A DNA stretch of 40,334 nucleotides, taken from assembly GCA_024275975.1 (NCBI GenBank), contig JAJRYC010000057.1, positions 1-40,334 on the forward strand, read 5' to 3'. Shown here piece by piece: positions 1 through 10,200 of this stretch (position 1 is its first letter; the number at the start of each line of letters is the position of its first letter). The notes under the pieces are model-generated. The model was not told the DNA's origin. It searched no databases and saw nothing but the letters and a program-made list of their open reading frames with translations. This DNA comes from Nitrospirota bacterium. Its GTDB lineage: Bacteria > Nitrospirota > Thermodesulfovibrionia > Thermodesulfovibrionales > UBA6898. Made by a program: the position numbers and the translations under genes.

Positions 1-1394
<1,394 letters not shown>

Positions 1395-1442
1395 CTATCT
1401 CCCGATGAAACATGTAATATCCTGCAAGTTAATCCGGTGAAT

Positions 1443-3569
1443 CTATACGGCCGCCTTCAGCGCCCTGGAGTAAAACTTCATCACATACTCCTTTACCATC
1501 CTGCGTGCGCTGAACCCGGCACCTGTCTTTTTTATCGCCTCTTTCATGACCTTCACCCAGCCATGCGGTATTCCATTATCATCCAGTTTGTAATACAGCG
1601 GGATTATCCGCGACTCAATAAGATCGTAAATTGATTCAGCATCGCTCTCATCGCCTCTTCCTGTCACCGCCCATCCGTTCCTGCCGTTATACCCCTCAAT
1701 CCACCAGCCGTCAAGTACGCTCAGGTGCGGCACTCCGTTAAGGGCGGCCTTCATGCCGCTCGTTCCGCTTGCCTCCATTGGCGGCAGGGGGTTGTTAAGC
1801 CAGAGGTCTACGCCGTGCACCATGTATTGAGCAAGCTGTTCATCGTAGTTTTCAACAAAGGCGATTCTTCCTCCAAAATCAGGGTTATCGGCAAAATTGA
1901 ATATGCGCTGAAGTATTCTTTTGCCGTCGTCATCAGCAGGGTGGGCCTTGCCGGCAAATATGATCTGGAGAGGTCGCCATCGGTTATTCAGCAGTTTCTT
2001 GAGCCGTTCCGGATTCCGGAATATCAGGTCCGCCCTTTTATAGGTCGCAAAACGGCGCGCAAACCCTATTGTCAGTGTCATCGGATCCAGCAGCGTACCA
2101 CCTGCTACAACATTCAACGGACTCGGCCTATCCTCCACCCAGCGTTTTCTCACCCTCTCGCGGATGAAATCGATCAGTTTTAGCTTGACCCATATGTACG
2201 TCCTCCATAATTCTTCATCCGGGATATCATCAACAGACTTCCACATATCGGGATTGTCATGGTCCTTCAGCCAGTCTTCACCAAGGTATTTATTGAACAG
2301 AAGCTCCATCTTCGGCTCGATCCAGGTGGGAACATGGATGCCATTGGTTATATAATCTATCGGTACATCTTCTTCTTTACGGTCCGGCCATAGTGACTGC
2401 CACATTTTCCGCGCGACTTCGCCATGCCTTTTGCTTACACCATTATGATGGGCTGACATTCTCAGTGCAAAAGCGGTCATATTAAACCCAGCACCCGGAT
2501 TTTCAGGGTGCATCCCAAGATGAAAAAACTCTTCTCGGCTCAGACCGAGGATAGGATAGTATCGGCTGAAATACTTGTCCATGAGATGGAAAGGGAAAAC
2601 ATCATGACCCGCGGGCACTGGCGTATGAGTTGTAAAAACAGTGGTGGCACGGACGTGTTCCGCCGCATCTTTAAAGCTCAGACCGCTTTCCATCTGTTCC
2701 CTGATTTTTTCCAGAAGGGCGAAGGCGGGATGTCCTTCATTCAGATGCAACACCGAATGCTTTATCCCGAGGGTGTCCAGGATCTCACGACCTCCGATTC
2801 CGAGCACGATTTCCTGACGGAGCCGTTGTTCAATATCACCGATGTAGAGATGCGCGGATATCAACCGGTTCCACGGATCATTCAGGTCTATATCCGTATC
2901 CATAAGGTAAAGAGGCACTTTGCCGACAGAAACCTTCCAGACAGCAACATGTATAGGTGGATCAACAAACGGCACCTTGACTACAAGCTGTTCACCTTTT
3001 TCATTCAAGACCCTTTCGATCGGGGCCGCATCCCTGTCAAGGACTTCATCCACATGTTCCTGCCAGCCATCTACACGGATTTTCTGACGAAGATATCCTT
3101 CCGGATACATAAAACCAACCGCTGTTACGGGTATACCCAGATCACTGCATTCCTTGATGTGGTCCCCCGCAAGAAAACCTAGTCCGCCGGCGTAAAAAGG
3201 AAGGGAGTGGTGCAATCCGTATTCAGCTGAAAAATAGGCCACGGCTGAAGATTCCGTATCACCGATATTCTCTGTAAACCAGCTGGATTTTGCTTCCAGT
3301 TCATCATTGAATCTCGCGAGCAGAATATCGTACTGCCGCAGGAAGTCCGGATTTCGGGCGGCTGATTCCAGGATTTCACGGGGAATTTCTCTTAACATAC
3401 TTACCGGATTATGAACGCTCTCCTTCCATGCGGGCCTGTCTATCATCTTAAAGAGCATCCTTGCGGCAGGATGCCAGCTCCACCACAAGTTGTACGAGAG
3501 ATTCCCCAATCCGATAATTCTCTCCGGGAGATTAGGAAATACGTCCTTAATATCTTTAGAATGGTTCAC
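1443..3569 (-). CDS. glgP: Alpha-glucan (glycogen/maltodextrin) phosphorylase, GT35
   Basis: Releases glucose-1-phosphate from storage alpha-glucans using pyridoxal phosphate. The 708-residue protein matches the shorter bacterial alpha-glucan phosphorylase type, not the roughly 800-residue E. coli type. Visible motifs are SAEYGLHHSLPFYAGGLG near residue 114, HLNEGHPAFALLE, FTTHTPVPAGHD, NGIHVPTW, RRFATYKRA, and the PLP-lysine region EASGTSGMKAALNG (lysine near 606). The start is GTG at 3569, preceded by GAGGAG; its GTGA overlaps the stop of yidH, so the two are probably translationally coupled. The cytosolic enzyme has no visible defect. Family assignment is secure; substrate preference is not readable from sequence. 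Confidence 0.94.
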   Translation of the reverse strand: MNHSKDIKDVFPNLPERIIGLGNLSYNLWWSWHPAARMLFKMIDRPAWKESVHNPVSMLREIPREILESAARNPDFLRQYDILLARFNDELEAKSSWFTENIGDTESSAVAYFSAEYGLHHSLPFYAGGLGFLAGDHIKECSDLGIPVTAVGFMYPEGYLRQKIRVDGWQEHVDEVLDRDAAPIERVLNEKGEQLVVKVPFVDPPIHVAVWKVSVGKVPLYLMDTDIDLNDPWNRLISAHLYIGDIEQRLRQEIVLGIGGREILDTLGIKHSVLHLNEGHPAFALLEKIREQMESGLSFKDAAEHVRATTVFTTHTPVPAGHDVFPFHLMDKYFSRYYPILGLSREEFFHLGMHPENPGAGFNMTAFALRMSAHHNGVSKRHGEVARKMWQSLWPDRKEEDVPIDYITNGIHVPTWIEPKMELLFNKYLGEDWLKDHDNPDMWKSVDDIPDEELWRTYIWVKLKLIDFIRERVRKRWVEDRPSPLNVVAGGTLLDPMTLTIGFARRFATYKRADLIFRNPERLKKLLNNRWRPLQIIFAGKAHPADDDGKRILQRIFNFADNPDFGGRIAFVENYDEQLAQYMVHGVDLWLNNPLPPMEASGTSGMKAALNGVPHLSVLDGWWIEGYNGRNGWAVTGRGDESDAESIYDLIESRIIPLYYKLDDNGIPHGWVKVMKEAIKKTGAGFSARRMVKEYVMKFYSRALKAAV

Positions 3570-3838
3570 AAATGCTCCTCTTCAGTAATTATTCTTTTCA
3601 TCTTTATATAACTGATAATCCCTTTTATTAAAATCATTATCCCTAAAGGGATTAATATCCAGCCGGTTATCTCATAGATTACATGTCCAAAAAACTTAAT
3701 TAATGTTACTCCAGCCACAAAGAGTGTCAGTGCGGTCCTGATATATGCAAGGTAAGTTCGTTCGTTGGCGAGCATGGTCCGTTGTGCAGCTAAATTATCC
3801 CGGAGAACAGGACTTTGATCTTTATTCCGGGAAGACAT
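3566..3838 (-). CDS. YidH-like DUF202 small membrane protein
   Basis: A 90-residue inner-membrane protein of the DUF202 (YidH) family, whose function is not established. The motif LAAQRTMLANERTYLAYIRTAL (conserved ERTxLAxxRT) is followed by two hydrophobic segments, about residues 29-49 and 56-75. A longer frame runs upstream to 3943, but the ATG at 3838 is preceded by AAGGA at good spacing and gives the normal family length, so I chose it. Its TGA overlaps the GTG start of glgP (GTGA), an unusual pairing of a membrane protein with glycogen phosphorylase. A hairpin separates it from the permease upstream. Confidence 0.85.
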   Translation of the reverse strand: MSSRNKDQSPVLRDNLAAQRTMLANERTYLAYIRTALTLFVAGVTLIKFFGHVIYEITGWILIPLGIMILIKGIISYIKMKRIITEEEHL

Positions 3839-3977
3839 TCTATATTCCTTCATCCGTTTCCATAATAATGCATTCTCCTTGATTTTTCCGCAAAAAAAAA
3901 TTGTTGCAATAAAGATTTTACGCCAAAAATATTGAGATCGCAACTCATAATATTCTGCTTATAGTTAAATATTTTCC

Positions 3978-4007
3978 TGTATAAAATATGCCGACATTTC
4001 TGTCAGC
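3978..4007 (-). terminator. Candidate terminator after the permease gene
   Basis: Read on the minus strand, GCTGACA-GAAA-TGTCGGC forms a 7-bp stem (one G-T pair) with a GAAA tetraloop, starting in the permease stop codon, followed by the T-rich ATATTTTATA. On the plus strand the same stem is followed by TTTTT, so it could work in both directions, but no plus-strand gene ends here. Confidence 0.5.
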
Positions 4008-5315
4008 TTTTTCCTCTCTGGAACACCCTTCTTTCGCTGAACAGCAGTTCAGCGATAATAACACTCAGATAGAAAACACAAATCCAGGTCAGACTACTCC
4101 GGCTTGTTTGCCAGAGATATACAATCAACACCACCCAGGAAGCCGTGGTTAATGCAAGCCCTGTCAAAGGCATCGTTGTTCCGATATTGATTTTCTTCTG
4201 AGCCTGAATGCGGAAAGGTTGATTGACGCAAAGATCAACAGAAAAGTGGAGCTGGCAAAGGCCGATATAATGGTCAAATCGCTGGTATTCACGAAAAAAA
4301 TGGTAACGGCAGTAATGAATACCAGACTCACCCACGGAATATTCCTGAGGCGTTCTTTATGCGCAAAAACCCGTGGAAGGTCTTTGTCTTTGGCCATCAC
4401 CATGGCGAGACGCGCAGTACCGAATAACGTAGCGTTGATGGCTGAGGCAGTAGACAGAAGGGCGGCCAGTCCGATCAGCATAAACCCAGCCCGGCCCAGA
4501 AAGGGTTTGGCCGCTACAGCCAGGGCATATTCCTTATAACGGGCTATATCGGATGGAGAAAGATTGCCGACGGCCACCGTGGCGACGAGGATATAAATAA
4601 CTGTTGTAATGAGAATCGAAATCAAGATGGCCCTTGGCAGGTCCCTGTCCGGATTTTTCATTTCCTTGACGGCGTTTGGTATAAGTTCAAACCCCTCATA
4701 GGCGACAAAGATGAGCGCTGACCCCATCAAAACTCCCGTCAATCCCTGGTTAAAGACCGGAAAGAGATAGTCTGTTTTGATATACAGAAAGCCGATGACG
4801 GCAAAGAGCGAGAGGATCAGCACTTTGACCATAACGATAACATCCTCGCTCTTTCCCGCGGCTTTCACTCCATACAGGTTGATTCCAAGGAAGACGAGCA
4901 GAATCATAGACTGGAGAAAATGATGCATGGCGATACCATGCGCGTTTCCACCAAACATCGCCGTCCCATAAACACCGAATGTATACGAATATAGCGCCAT
5001 TGTTCCGATATATCCCGCAACAAGCAGCCAGCCGCCGATTCCCGCTATATTCCGGTGTCTGAACGCATGCTCGAGATACGTAAAGCTCCCGCCGTCGGAC
5101 TGGAACCGAAGACCGAGTCTGGCATAGGAAAAGCCGGTCAGCAGAGCGATTACCCCTCCCAGGATAAAAGCGACTGGTGCCGCATGTCCCGCCACACCAA
5201 CGGCTAGACCGAGCACGGAGAAGATACCTCCCCCCACCATCCCACCGACACCCATCGCAACGAGCTCCTTAAGTCCGAGTTTTTCATCCATTCCGGTTTC
5301 AACCATCTTCCTCAT
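4003..5315 (-). pseudogene. APC-superfamily amino acid permease, single frameshift
   Basis: Predicted inner-membrane amino acid/polyamine transporter. The first part (to about residue 375) starts with the typical APC opening LKELVAMGVGGMVGGGIFSVLGLAVG and carries about ten hydrophobic segments, including VAYEGFELIPNAVKEMKNPDRDLPRAI. At 4191-4194 the run of four A (minus strand) appears to lack one A: restoring it joins NLSAFRLRRK to INIGTTMPLTGLALTTASWVV and yields an uninterrupted protein of about 437 residues with two more membrane helices, the usual family length. The restored length is a multiple of three. Candidate starts are ATGs at 5315, 5306 and 5291; MDEKLGLKE at 5291 resembles many relatives. 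A 44-codon ORF ends 18 bases upstream, suggesting an operon. Sequencing error versus true frameshift cannot be decided here. Confidence 0.82.
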
Positions 5316-5333
5316 CCATGCCCCGATCTATTC

Positions 5334-5468
5334 TCAAGTTATGCCATGACCTCCCACCAGGTGATAAATAAGGCTGGGATCAGCCACATAGGAAAACGTT
5401 CCTGATTCATCATAGTATACCAGAGGCGTGTCTTTATCTTTATCTGATAAATGCCGTGTCTCAGACAT
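5334..5468 (-). CDS. 44-residue small protein upstream of the permease, unknown function
   Basis: I do not recognise this protein. The frame begins with ATG at 5468 preceded by AAAAAGGAG at good spacing and encodes MSETRHLSDKDKD, then a tyrosine-rich stretch PLVYYDESGTFSYV and ADPSLIYHLVGGHGIT. It is acidic and charged at the N-terminus with no membrane segment or signal peptide. It ends 18 bases before the first possible permease start on the same strand, so it is likely co-transcribed. It could be a small regulatory partner of the transporter or a translated leader; both are guesses. The ribosome site and the sensible composition are the only support. Confidence 0.5.
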   Translation of the reverse strand: MSETRHLSDKDKDTPLVYYDESGTFSYVADPSLIYHLVGGHGIT

Positions 5469-5776
5469 AATTCCCACTCCTTTTTAAAATAGCTTTTATT
5501 CCCGTGTTTCAAAAAGATGTTAGAAAGATAACCCTTATTACATTACGGTTCTGCTACTTAAGTTACATACTTTCCACGCACAGTCTCAACAGTCACCAGC
5601 GGGCAGGTACCAGGCAAAAAAGGTAAATCATTGCTTTTCTGGAAAAATCATGGAGAGGCCGCGAATTTTTCCAGTAATATTAAAACAATATAAAGTTATT
5701 CAGGTTTAATAACCGTGATATTTCAGAATGGCCTTCATCGATATCAGGAAGAAAAATTCTGAACAGAATGACCGCA
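5469..5776. other. Intergenic region, no gene recognised
   Basis: About 300 bases between the 44-codon ORF and the cardiolipin synthase gene, both on the minus strand. It is AT-rich and probably holds the promoter of the small ORF and permease; a minus-strand TTGAAA near 5509 with TATTTT downstream is suggestive but only 15 bases apart. No RNA gene or convincing hairpin was seen. Confidence 0.4.
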
Positions 5777-7219
5777 TTAAAGATAAGGTGAAAAGAGCCG
5801 GGCAAACCCGTCCCGCAACTTAACCGGCAACCTCCGGTTGTTCACATCATCTAAAGTCACCTGCCTGGCCACCTGAATTTTTGTCTGTATAAAGGCTTCC
5901 ATTCGGGCGGCCAAATCCCGGTCATAACATTCCACATTGAACTCAAAATCCAGCCAGAAGCTTCGCGGATCCATGTTCGCGGATCCGAACAATGTCCAGG
6001 CCGCATCCATAATCATGAGTTTTGTGTGATCAAAAGGCGGCGGAGTAAGCCATATCCGGCACCCATATTCCAGAATCCGCCCGTACAGTTCCGTGGACGC
6101 CCACTTGACTATCGGCAGGTTATTCACGGAAGGAAGAATTATGTCTACAGTCACTCCGCGCATCGCCGCAAGGTTGAGAGATCTGATCAGGGCGGAATCC
6201 GGAAGAAAATATGGGGTTACGATCCGTACGGATGATTTTGCACACGCAAGTGCTCCATGTACCGTCCAGAGAACTTTTTCAAAATCCTCATCAGGACCGT
6301 CCGGTATGCCGCGCGCCATTACAGTGCCTCTTGGCTCCAGGACTGGAAACCATCTTTCGTCCCGCAGGAGTTCCCCGGTACAGAACGCCCAGTCTTCGGC
6401 AAAGGCCATGCGCAGGTGGTCCACAACAGGCCCTTCCATGAAAAAATGTAAATCCTGCAGCGGATTGCGTGGTTGTTCCTTCAGCAAAAGCCCTTCCCTT
6501 ATATTCATGCCCCCTGTAAAACCAGCCCTCCCGTCCGTTACGAGAATTTTGCGGTGATTTCTCAGGTTTACAAAAGGCATCCGCCAGGGGAGCAATGTAG
6601 GAAGAAATCGTGTGGCCGTTATGCCTGTCCGCCTTAATTTTGCGGTAACAGAAGGCAGGGAATAGCGCGCGCCCATGTCGTCAATAAGCACACGCACTTC
6701 CACATTGCGGGCGACCGCGCGGGCAAGGGCATCAAGAAACAACCGCCCCGCTCTATCGTTATCAAAGATATAGGTTGAGAGAGCGACAGAGCGTTCTGCT
6801 TCATCAATAGCCTTAATCATAGCCGGAAAGGCTTCATCTCCATTAACAAGAGGGACTATCCGGTTCCCCTGCAGAAGCGGCATCAATACAATTTTATCCA
6901 CCAGTCCGGACAGAACGACAAATTGGTCCTCCAGGGCGTCTTCATTGTTTTTATGAAACTGATAAGTCGTGTTCGGAGAGCTTATATATCGGGTCCGGCT
7001 GCCGCGTAATGCCTTGGCGCGTCGCCTGATGCGGTTAATCCCCAGAATGACATAGAGAACGGCTCCGAGCACGGGAACAAGCCAGATGACACCCACCCAT
7101 GCAACCGCGGAATGGGTATCCCGCTTATTCAGGATAGCATGTCCCGAAGCCAGCAGAGTCATCAAAAGGATAATGCCCTGGACTACAAAAGGCCAGATTT
7201 CATAGAAAAATTCCGACAT
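5777..7219 (-). CDS. cls: Cardiolipin synthase (PLD superfamily)
   Basis: Membrane phospholipase-D-type enzyme that condenses two phosphatidylglycerols into cardiolipin and glycerol. The 480-residue protein has two N-terminal membrane helices (about 9-28 and 38-60), followed by two HKD catalytic motifs: NHRKILVTDGRAGFTGG (H222, K224, D229) and FDHTKLMIMDAAWTLFGSANMD (H398, K400, D405). It ends in ARLFSPYL, a typical Cls C-terminus. Length and architecture match the bacterial Cls family (ClsA type). No clear ribosome site lies directly before the ATG at 7219. It follows an mtfA-like gene on the same strand with a gap of about 100 bases. Confidence 0.92.
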   Translation of the reverse strand: MSEFFYEIWPFVVQGIILLMTLLASGHAILNKRDTHSAVAWVGVIWLVPVLGAVLYVILGINRIRRRAKALRGSRTRYISSPNTTYQFHKNNEDALEDQFVVLSGLVDKIVLMPLLQGNRIVPLVNGDEAFPAMIKAIDEAERSVALSTYIFDNDRAGRLFLDALARAVARNVEVRVLIDDMGARYSLPSVTAKLRRTGITATRFLPTLLPWRMPFVNLRNHRKILVTDGRAGFTGGMNIREGLLLKEQPRNPLQDLHFFMEGPVVDHLRMAFAEDWAFCTGELLRDERWFPVLEPRGTVMARGIPDGPDEDFEKVLWTVHGALACAKSSVRIVTPYFLPDSALIRSLNLAAMRGVTVDIILPSVNNLPIVKWASTELYGRILEYGCRIWLTPPPFDHTKLMIMDAAWTLFGSANMDPRSFWLDFEFNVECYDRDLAARMEAFIQTKIQVARQVTLDDVNNRRLPVKLRDGFARLFSPYL

Positions 7220-7316
7220 AGCTGGTAAATAAGTGTAGCAGTATTCCTGAAAGGATTCTACATCTATTTTTTAAACGCGAAGCCGCCGGATTGAGAGAGC
7301 CGGAATGTATTCTGTT

Positions 7317-8165
7317 TCATGACTGCAGGTCGGCCTGGGACACCCACTTAAGCGGGTCCATCTTATAGTAGAGTTTTAATTCCTCGTAAAGTTCAGGGTG
7401 CTTCTTGTGCAACTTTGCCGACTTTGTGAAAAAAGCCTCCGTAATCACCGCAAAAAATTCCGCCGGATTGGTCGCTCCGTACGCGTCAATCACATCTTTG
7501 TGATGCTTTTTTTTCATGTCAACGAGTTCTCCGTACTCCCTGCCCAGAATCCTCGCCCAGGCAACATAACTGGACACTTGATCAAGAATCGGCGCGCCAT
7601 CAGCACTGCCATCTTCCTGATCCAGTTGATGGGAGAATTCATGCAGAACAACATTGTGCCCATACCCGATATCCACGGACTCCTGTTTGACATGGTCCCA
7701 GGCCAGCACCAGGTCGCCTCGCGTCCATGATTCGCCAAGCCTGGCACTGTCCATCTGGACGGGGATACTCCCGATAAAAGATGTCTGCTTCGCAACGTAG
7801 GCCCCTGGATAGACCAGTATGGATTTCAGCCTGGGATAAAAGGTAGGGTTCCCCTTCAACAACAGCAGGCACGCCTGCGCTGCTATGGTCACTTTTATTG
7901 CATCGGTAAGTTGAAGTCCGCCGCAGCCCTCGAATTTCTTTTCATCCAGAAATACATTAATGTAGCCGTGAAGCGGCTCCCGGAATTTTCCGGGGAGATA
8001 TTTATAAAGCGCCACGTTTTTTCTGAGTATTTCCTCCCATTCCCAGGGAAACGGCTGCTTCATCAGCCGTTGACGTCTGGCGTTGCGCATATATGTTCCG
8101 GCAGCGATAAAGACCATTACCAGGGCAATAAGACCCAGGATATAAAATACGGGGCCGATCAACAT
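7317..8165 (-). CDS. mtfA: MtfA-like zinc-dependent peptidase
   Basis: A 282-residue protein of the MtfA (DUF980, M90) family. In enterobacteria MtfA is a gluzincin-type aminopeptidase that binds the Mlc repressor and so affects glucose uptake; here only the enzymatic fold can be inferred. It has one N-terminal hydrophobic helix (about 4-24) and FPWEWEEILRKNVALYKYLP, then VVLHEFSHQLDQEDGSADG with the zinc motif HEFSH (H175, E176, H179) and a downstream ITEAFF glutamate as third ligand. The N-terminal anchor differs from the soluble E. coli protein. The ATG at 8165 follows GGAG and overlaps the end of a small upstream frame. Confidence 0.88.
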   Translation of the reverse strand: MLIGPVFYILGLIALVMVFIAAGTYMRNARRQRLMKQPFPWEWEEILRKNVALYKYLPGKFREPLHGYINVFLDEKKFEGCGGLQLTDAIKVTIAAQACLLLLKGNPTFYPRLKSILVYPGAYVAKQTSFIGSIPVQMDSARLGESWTRGDLVLAWDHVKQESVDIGYGHNVVLHEFSHQLDQEDGSADGAPILDQVSSYVAWARILGREYGELVDMKKKHHKDVIDAYGATNPAEFFAVITEAFFTKSAKLHKKHPELYEELKLYYKMDPLKWVSQADLQS

Positions 8166-8410
8166 GCGCTTTCTCCTACTGTGTGTCGAATATATACATC
8201 ATCATCCCCTGCAGCAAACAGGTCGCTGGGTAAAGGACCAGCCCATCCCCTTGCAGGTGCATGAAAATGGTTGTTGAATCTGCCTTTGTTTTCAAGCAAA
8301 TCAAATGGAACATCTACTGCGTCTTCAAGGTTTACACCTTCTCTTATCCATCTAAAAGATTCTATTGGTTTTCCAATCCATTTAAGTTCACCGCGTGCGC
8401 TGCGACCCAT
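8159..8410 (-). pseudogene. Possible fragment of a phospholipase C / S1-P1-nuclease-like gene
   Basis: An 83-codon frame with no upstream continuation (an in-frame TGA lies just before its ATG). Residues 9-50 (LKWIGKPIESFRWIREGVN ... GRFNNHFHAP) resemble the WIREG...HFHNP segment of secreted zinc-dependent phospholipase C / S1-P1-like proteins, with AT-rich codons unlike mtfA. The remaining residues do not look like that family, and the frame runs into the mtfA start. I read it as a remnant of a once larger gene; a chance ORF is possible. Confidence 0.35.
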
Positions 8411-8563
8411 ATCTCAACATATAAAAGCCTAACTCAGCGGGAAGTGAAGTTTCAAGGTTTTTTTCAGGTTATATATATAGACAATGGTCATTATTATATG
8501 ATAGCGGCGGCAGCCTGATTTCTGGTAGAATATTTATGTTAAAATTCAAGAGGTAAAAGGCCG

Positions 8564-8593
8564 GAATGTTAACGCTTAGGGAGATGAACATTC
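8564..8593. promoter_or_regulatory. Perfect inverted repeat before thpR-recA
   Basis: GAATGTT (8564-8570) and AACATTC (8587-8593) are perfect 7-base inverted copies separated by 16 bases. They lie 17-46 bases before the thpR start, at the head of the cluster containing recA. This could be a repressor operator (recA is commonly under LexA, whose site differs between phyla) or an RNA hairpin covering the GGGAG and ATG of the short frame below. Confidence 0.4.
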
Positions 8594-8613
8594 TAAAGGT
8601 TCCAGGGGCATGA
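8584..8613 (+). other. Nine-codon upstream frame overlapping the thpR start
   Basis: ATG at 8584 is preceded by GGGAG and encodes MNILKVPGA, ending in a TGA that overlaps the thpR ATG as ATGA. It sits on the right arm of the inverted repeat. This may couple translation of thpR to a leader peptide, or may be chance. Confidence 0.25.
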
Positions 8614-9188
8614 ATTTGAGGTGTTTTATCGCGGTTGAGATGCCCGAATCCATAAAAAAATCTATTGGAGATATCATAGAGGTCCTCGGAAAGGCTGAAG
8701 CTGACGTAAAATGGGTGTCCGCGGAAAATCTGCATATAACGCTGAAGTTCCTTGGACAGACGGATGAATCGCTTATCTCCCCGATAAAAGACTCTCTTCA
8801 TAAAAAAATAGCGCATTATAACCCGTCATATATTAAAATATCAGGTGCGGGATGCTTCCCTGATACGAAACGTCCAAGGGTTATATGGTTCGGACTTAAC
8901 GGTTCCGAATTTCTGATTAACCTTCAAAGGGACATTGAGCATGCAATGACTCAATTCGGATTCGGAAAAGAGAAGAGGGATTTTTCCCCTCACCTGACAA
9001 TAGGAAGGGTGAAATCTCAAAAAAGGATTCCTGCAATGATAAAGATACTTGATGAATTCCGCAGTCATGATTTTGCCTGCGTGGAAATCAACAGCATAAA
9101 ATTAATGAAAAGTGAACTCAAACCGGCGGGGGCGGAGTATTATGACCTTGCTGAAATACCATTAGGCGGGAGGAATGATGACGGATAA
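8610..9188 (+). CDS. thpR: RNA 2',3'-cyclic phosphodiesterase (LigT/2H family)
   Basis: A 192-residue cytosolic 2H phosphoesterase that opens 2',3'-cyclic phosphate RNA ends; formerly called 2'-5' RNA ligase. It begins [19 protein letters not shown], typical of the family. The two HxT catalytic motifs are present: HITLKFLG near residue 45 and HLTIGRV near 127. AGGGG precedes the ATG. Its 3' end overlaps the recA start by 14 bases, so the two are co-translated. thpR directly before recA is a recurrent order in Nitrospirota and former Deltaproteobacteria. Confidence 0.92.
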   Translation: MNLRCFIAVEMPESIKKSIGDIIEVLGKAEADVKWVSAENLHITLKFLGQTDESLISPIKDSLHKKIAHYNPSYIKISGAGCFPDTKRPRVIWFGLNGSEFLINLQRDIEHAMTQFGFGKEKRDFSPHLTIGRVKSQKRIPAMIKILDEFRSHDFACVEINSIKLMKSELKPAGAEYYDLAEIPLGGRNDDG

Positions 9189-10176
9189 AGACAAAACCAG
9201 GGCCCTCGATATGGCCATAGCACAGATCGAGAAAAATTTCGGAAAGGGATCAATAATGCGGCTGGGGGGGGACAGTTCAGTAGAAGGATTCCCCTTTATC
9301 TCCACTGGTTCATTGACCCTCGATATCGCCACCGGAATAGGAGGTCTGCCAAGGGGAAGGGTCGTGGAAATATACGGGCCTGAGTCTTCGGGAAAGACCA
9401 CCCTTGCACTGAATACGGTGGCCCAGGCGCAAGCCGCCGGGGGCACATCCGCGTTTATAGACGCAGAGCATGCGCTGGATGTAAATTATGCCAGAAGGAT
9501 CGGTGTGAACATTGACGATCTCCTGGTTTCACAGCCCGATACGGGCGAGCAGGCGCTTGAAGTGGCGGAATATCTTGTAAGAAGCGGCGCTGTCGATATT
9601 ATCGTCATAGATTCCGTTGCCGCTCTTGTGCCGAGGGCTGAAATAGAAGGCGACATGGGGGATTCTCTTCCCGGCCTACAGGCAAGGTTGATGAGCCAGG
9701 CGCTCAGAAAACTGACGGCGTCCATATCAAAGTCGAATACAACCCTGATATTCATCAACCAGTTAAGAATGAAAATCGGCGTCATGTTCGGAAACCCGGA
9801 AACAACAACCGGAGGCAACGCACTGAAGTTCTACTCAACCATGAGGCTTGATATCAGGAAGATCGAAAACATCAAGGAAAACCAGGAAATAATCGGGGGC
9901 CGGGTGAGAGTAAAGGTGGTAAAGAACAAACTGGCGCCACCTTTCAGGCAGGCCGAATATGACATATATTTCAACCAGGGTATTTCGAAAGAGGGTGAGC
10001 TTGTAGACCTCGGCGTCGAAAAAAACATTATCGACAAATCGGGCTCGTGGTACAGCTACAGCGGAACTAGGATCGGACAGGGAAGGGAAAACTCCAAGGA
10101 ATACTTAAGGAACAATCAACCCATAGCCGCCGAGATAAAGGAAAAGATCATTGAAGCTTATAACCTCAAAAAATAA
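9175..10176 (+). CDS. recA: Recombinase RecA
   Basis: DNA strand-exchange protein and SOS co-protease. At 333 residues it is slightly shorter than most RecA proteins because the acidic C-terminal tail is reduced (ends IEAYNLKK). Present: [21 protein letters not shown], Walker A GPESSGKT (68-75), DAEHALD, Walker [16 protein letters not shown]1 region EIEGDMGDS, and L2 [27 protein letters not shown] split over the DNA-binding loop. The double ATG at 9175/9178 follows GGGAGG; spacing slightly favours 9178. It overlaps thpR, and pilT follows 24 bases later, so recA expression is probably tied to the whole cluster. Confidence 0.97.
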   Translation: MMTDKDKTRALDMAIAQIEKNFGKGSIMRLGGDSSVEGFPFISTGSLTLDIATGIGGLPRGRVVEIYGPESSGKTTLALNTVAQAQAAGGTSAFIDAEHALDVNYARRIGVNIDDLLVSQPDTGEQALEVAEYLVRSGAVDIIVIDSVAALVPRAEIEGDMGDSLPGLQARLMSQALRKLTASISKSNTTLIFINQLRMKIGVMFGNPETTTGGNALKFYSTMRLDIRKIENIKENQEIIGGRVRVKVVKNKLAPPFRQAEYDIYFNQGISKEGELVDLGVEKNIIDKSGSWYSYSGTRIGQGRENSKEYLRNNQPIAAEIKEKIIEAYNLKK

Positions 10177-10200
10177 CTCCCGGGTTAGAAGGAGACAATA

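Noticed and set aside
1725-3182. Long plus-strand frames inside glgP
   Set aside because: Complement of a strongly conserved phosphorylase gene; no ribosome sites and no sensible protein motifs.
5705-5779. Short minus-strand frame MRSFCSEFFFLIS after the cls stop (TAATG overlap)
   Set aside because: Only about 23 codons, no ribosome site and no similarity; the overlap is probably chance.
7639-7872. Extra minus-strand frames inside mtfA
   Set aside because: Shadow frames; the HEFSH peptidase frame explains this region.
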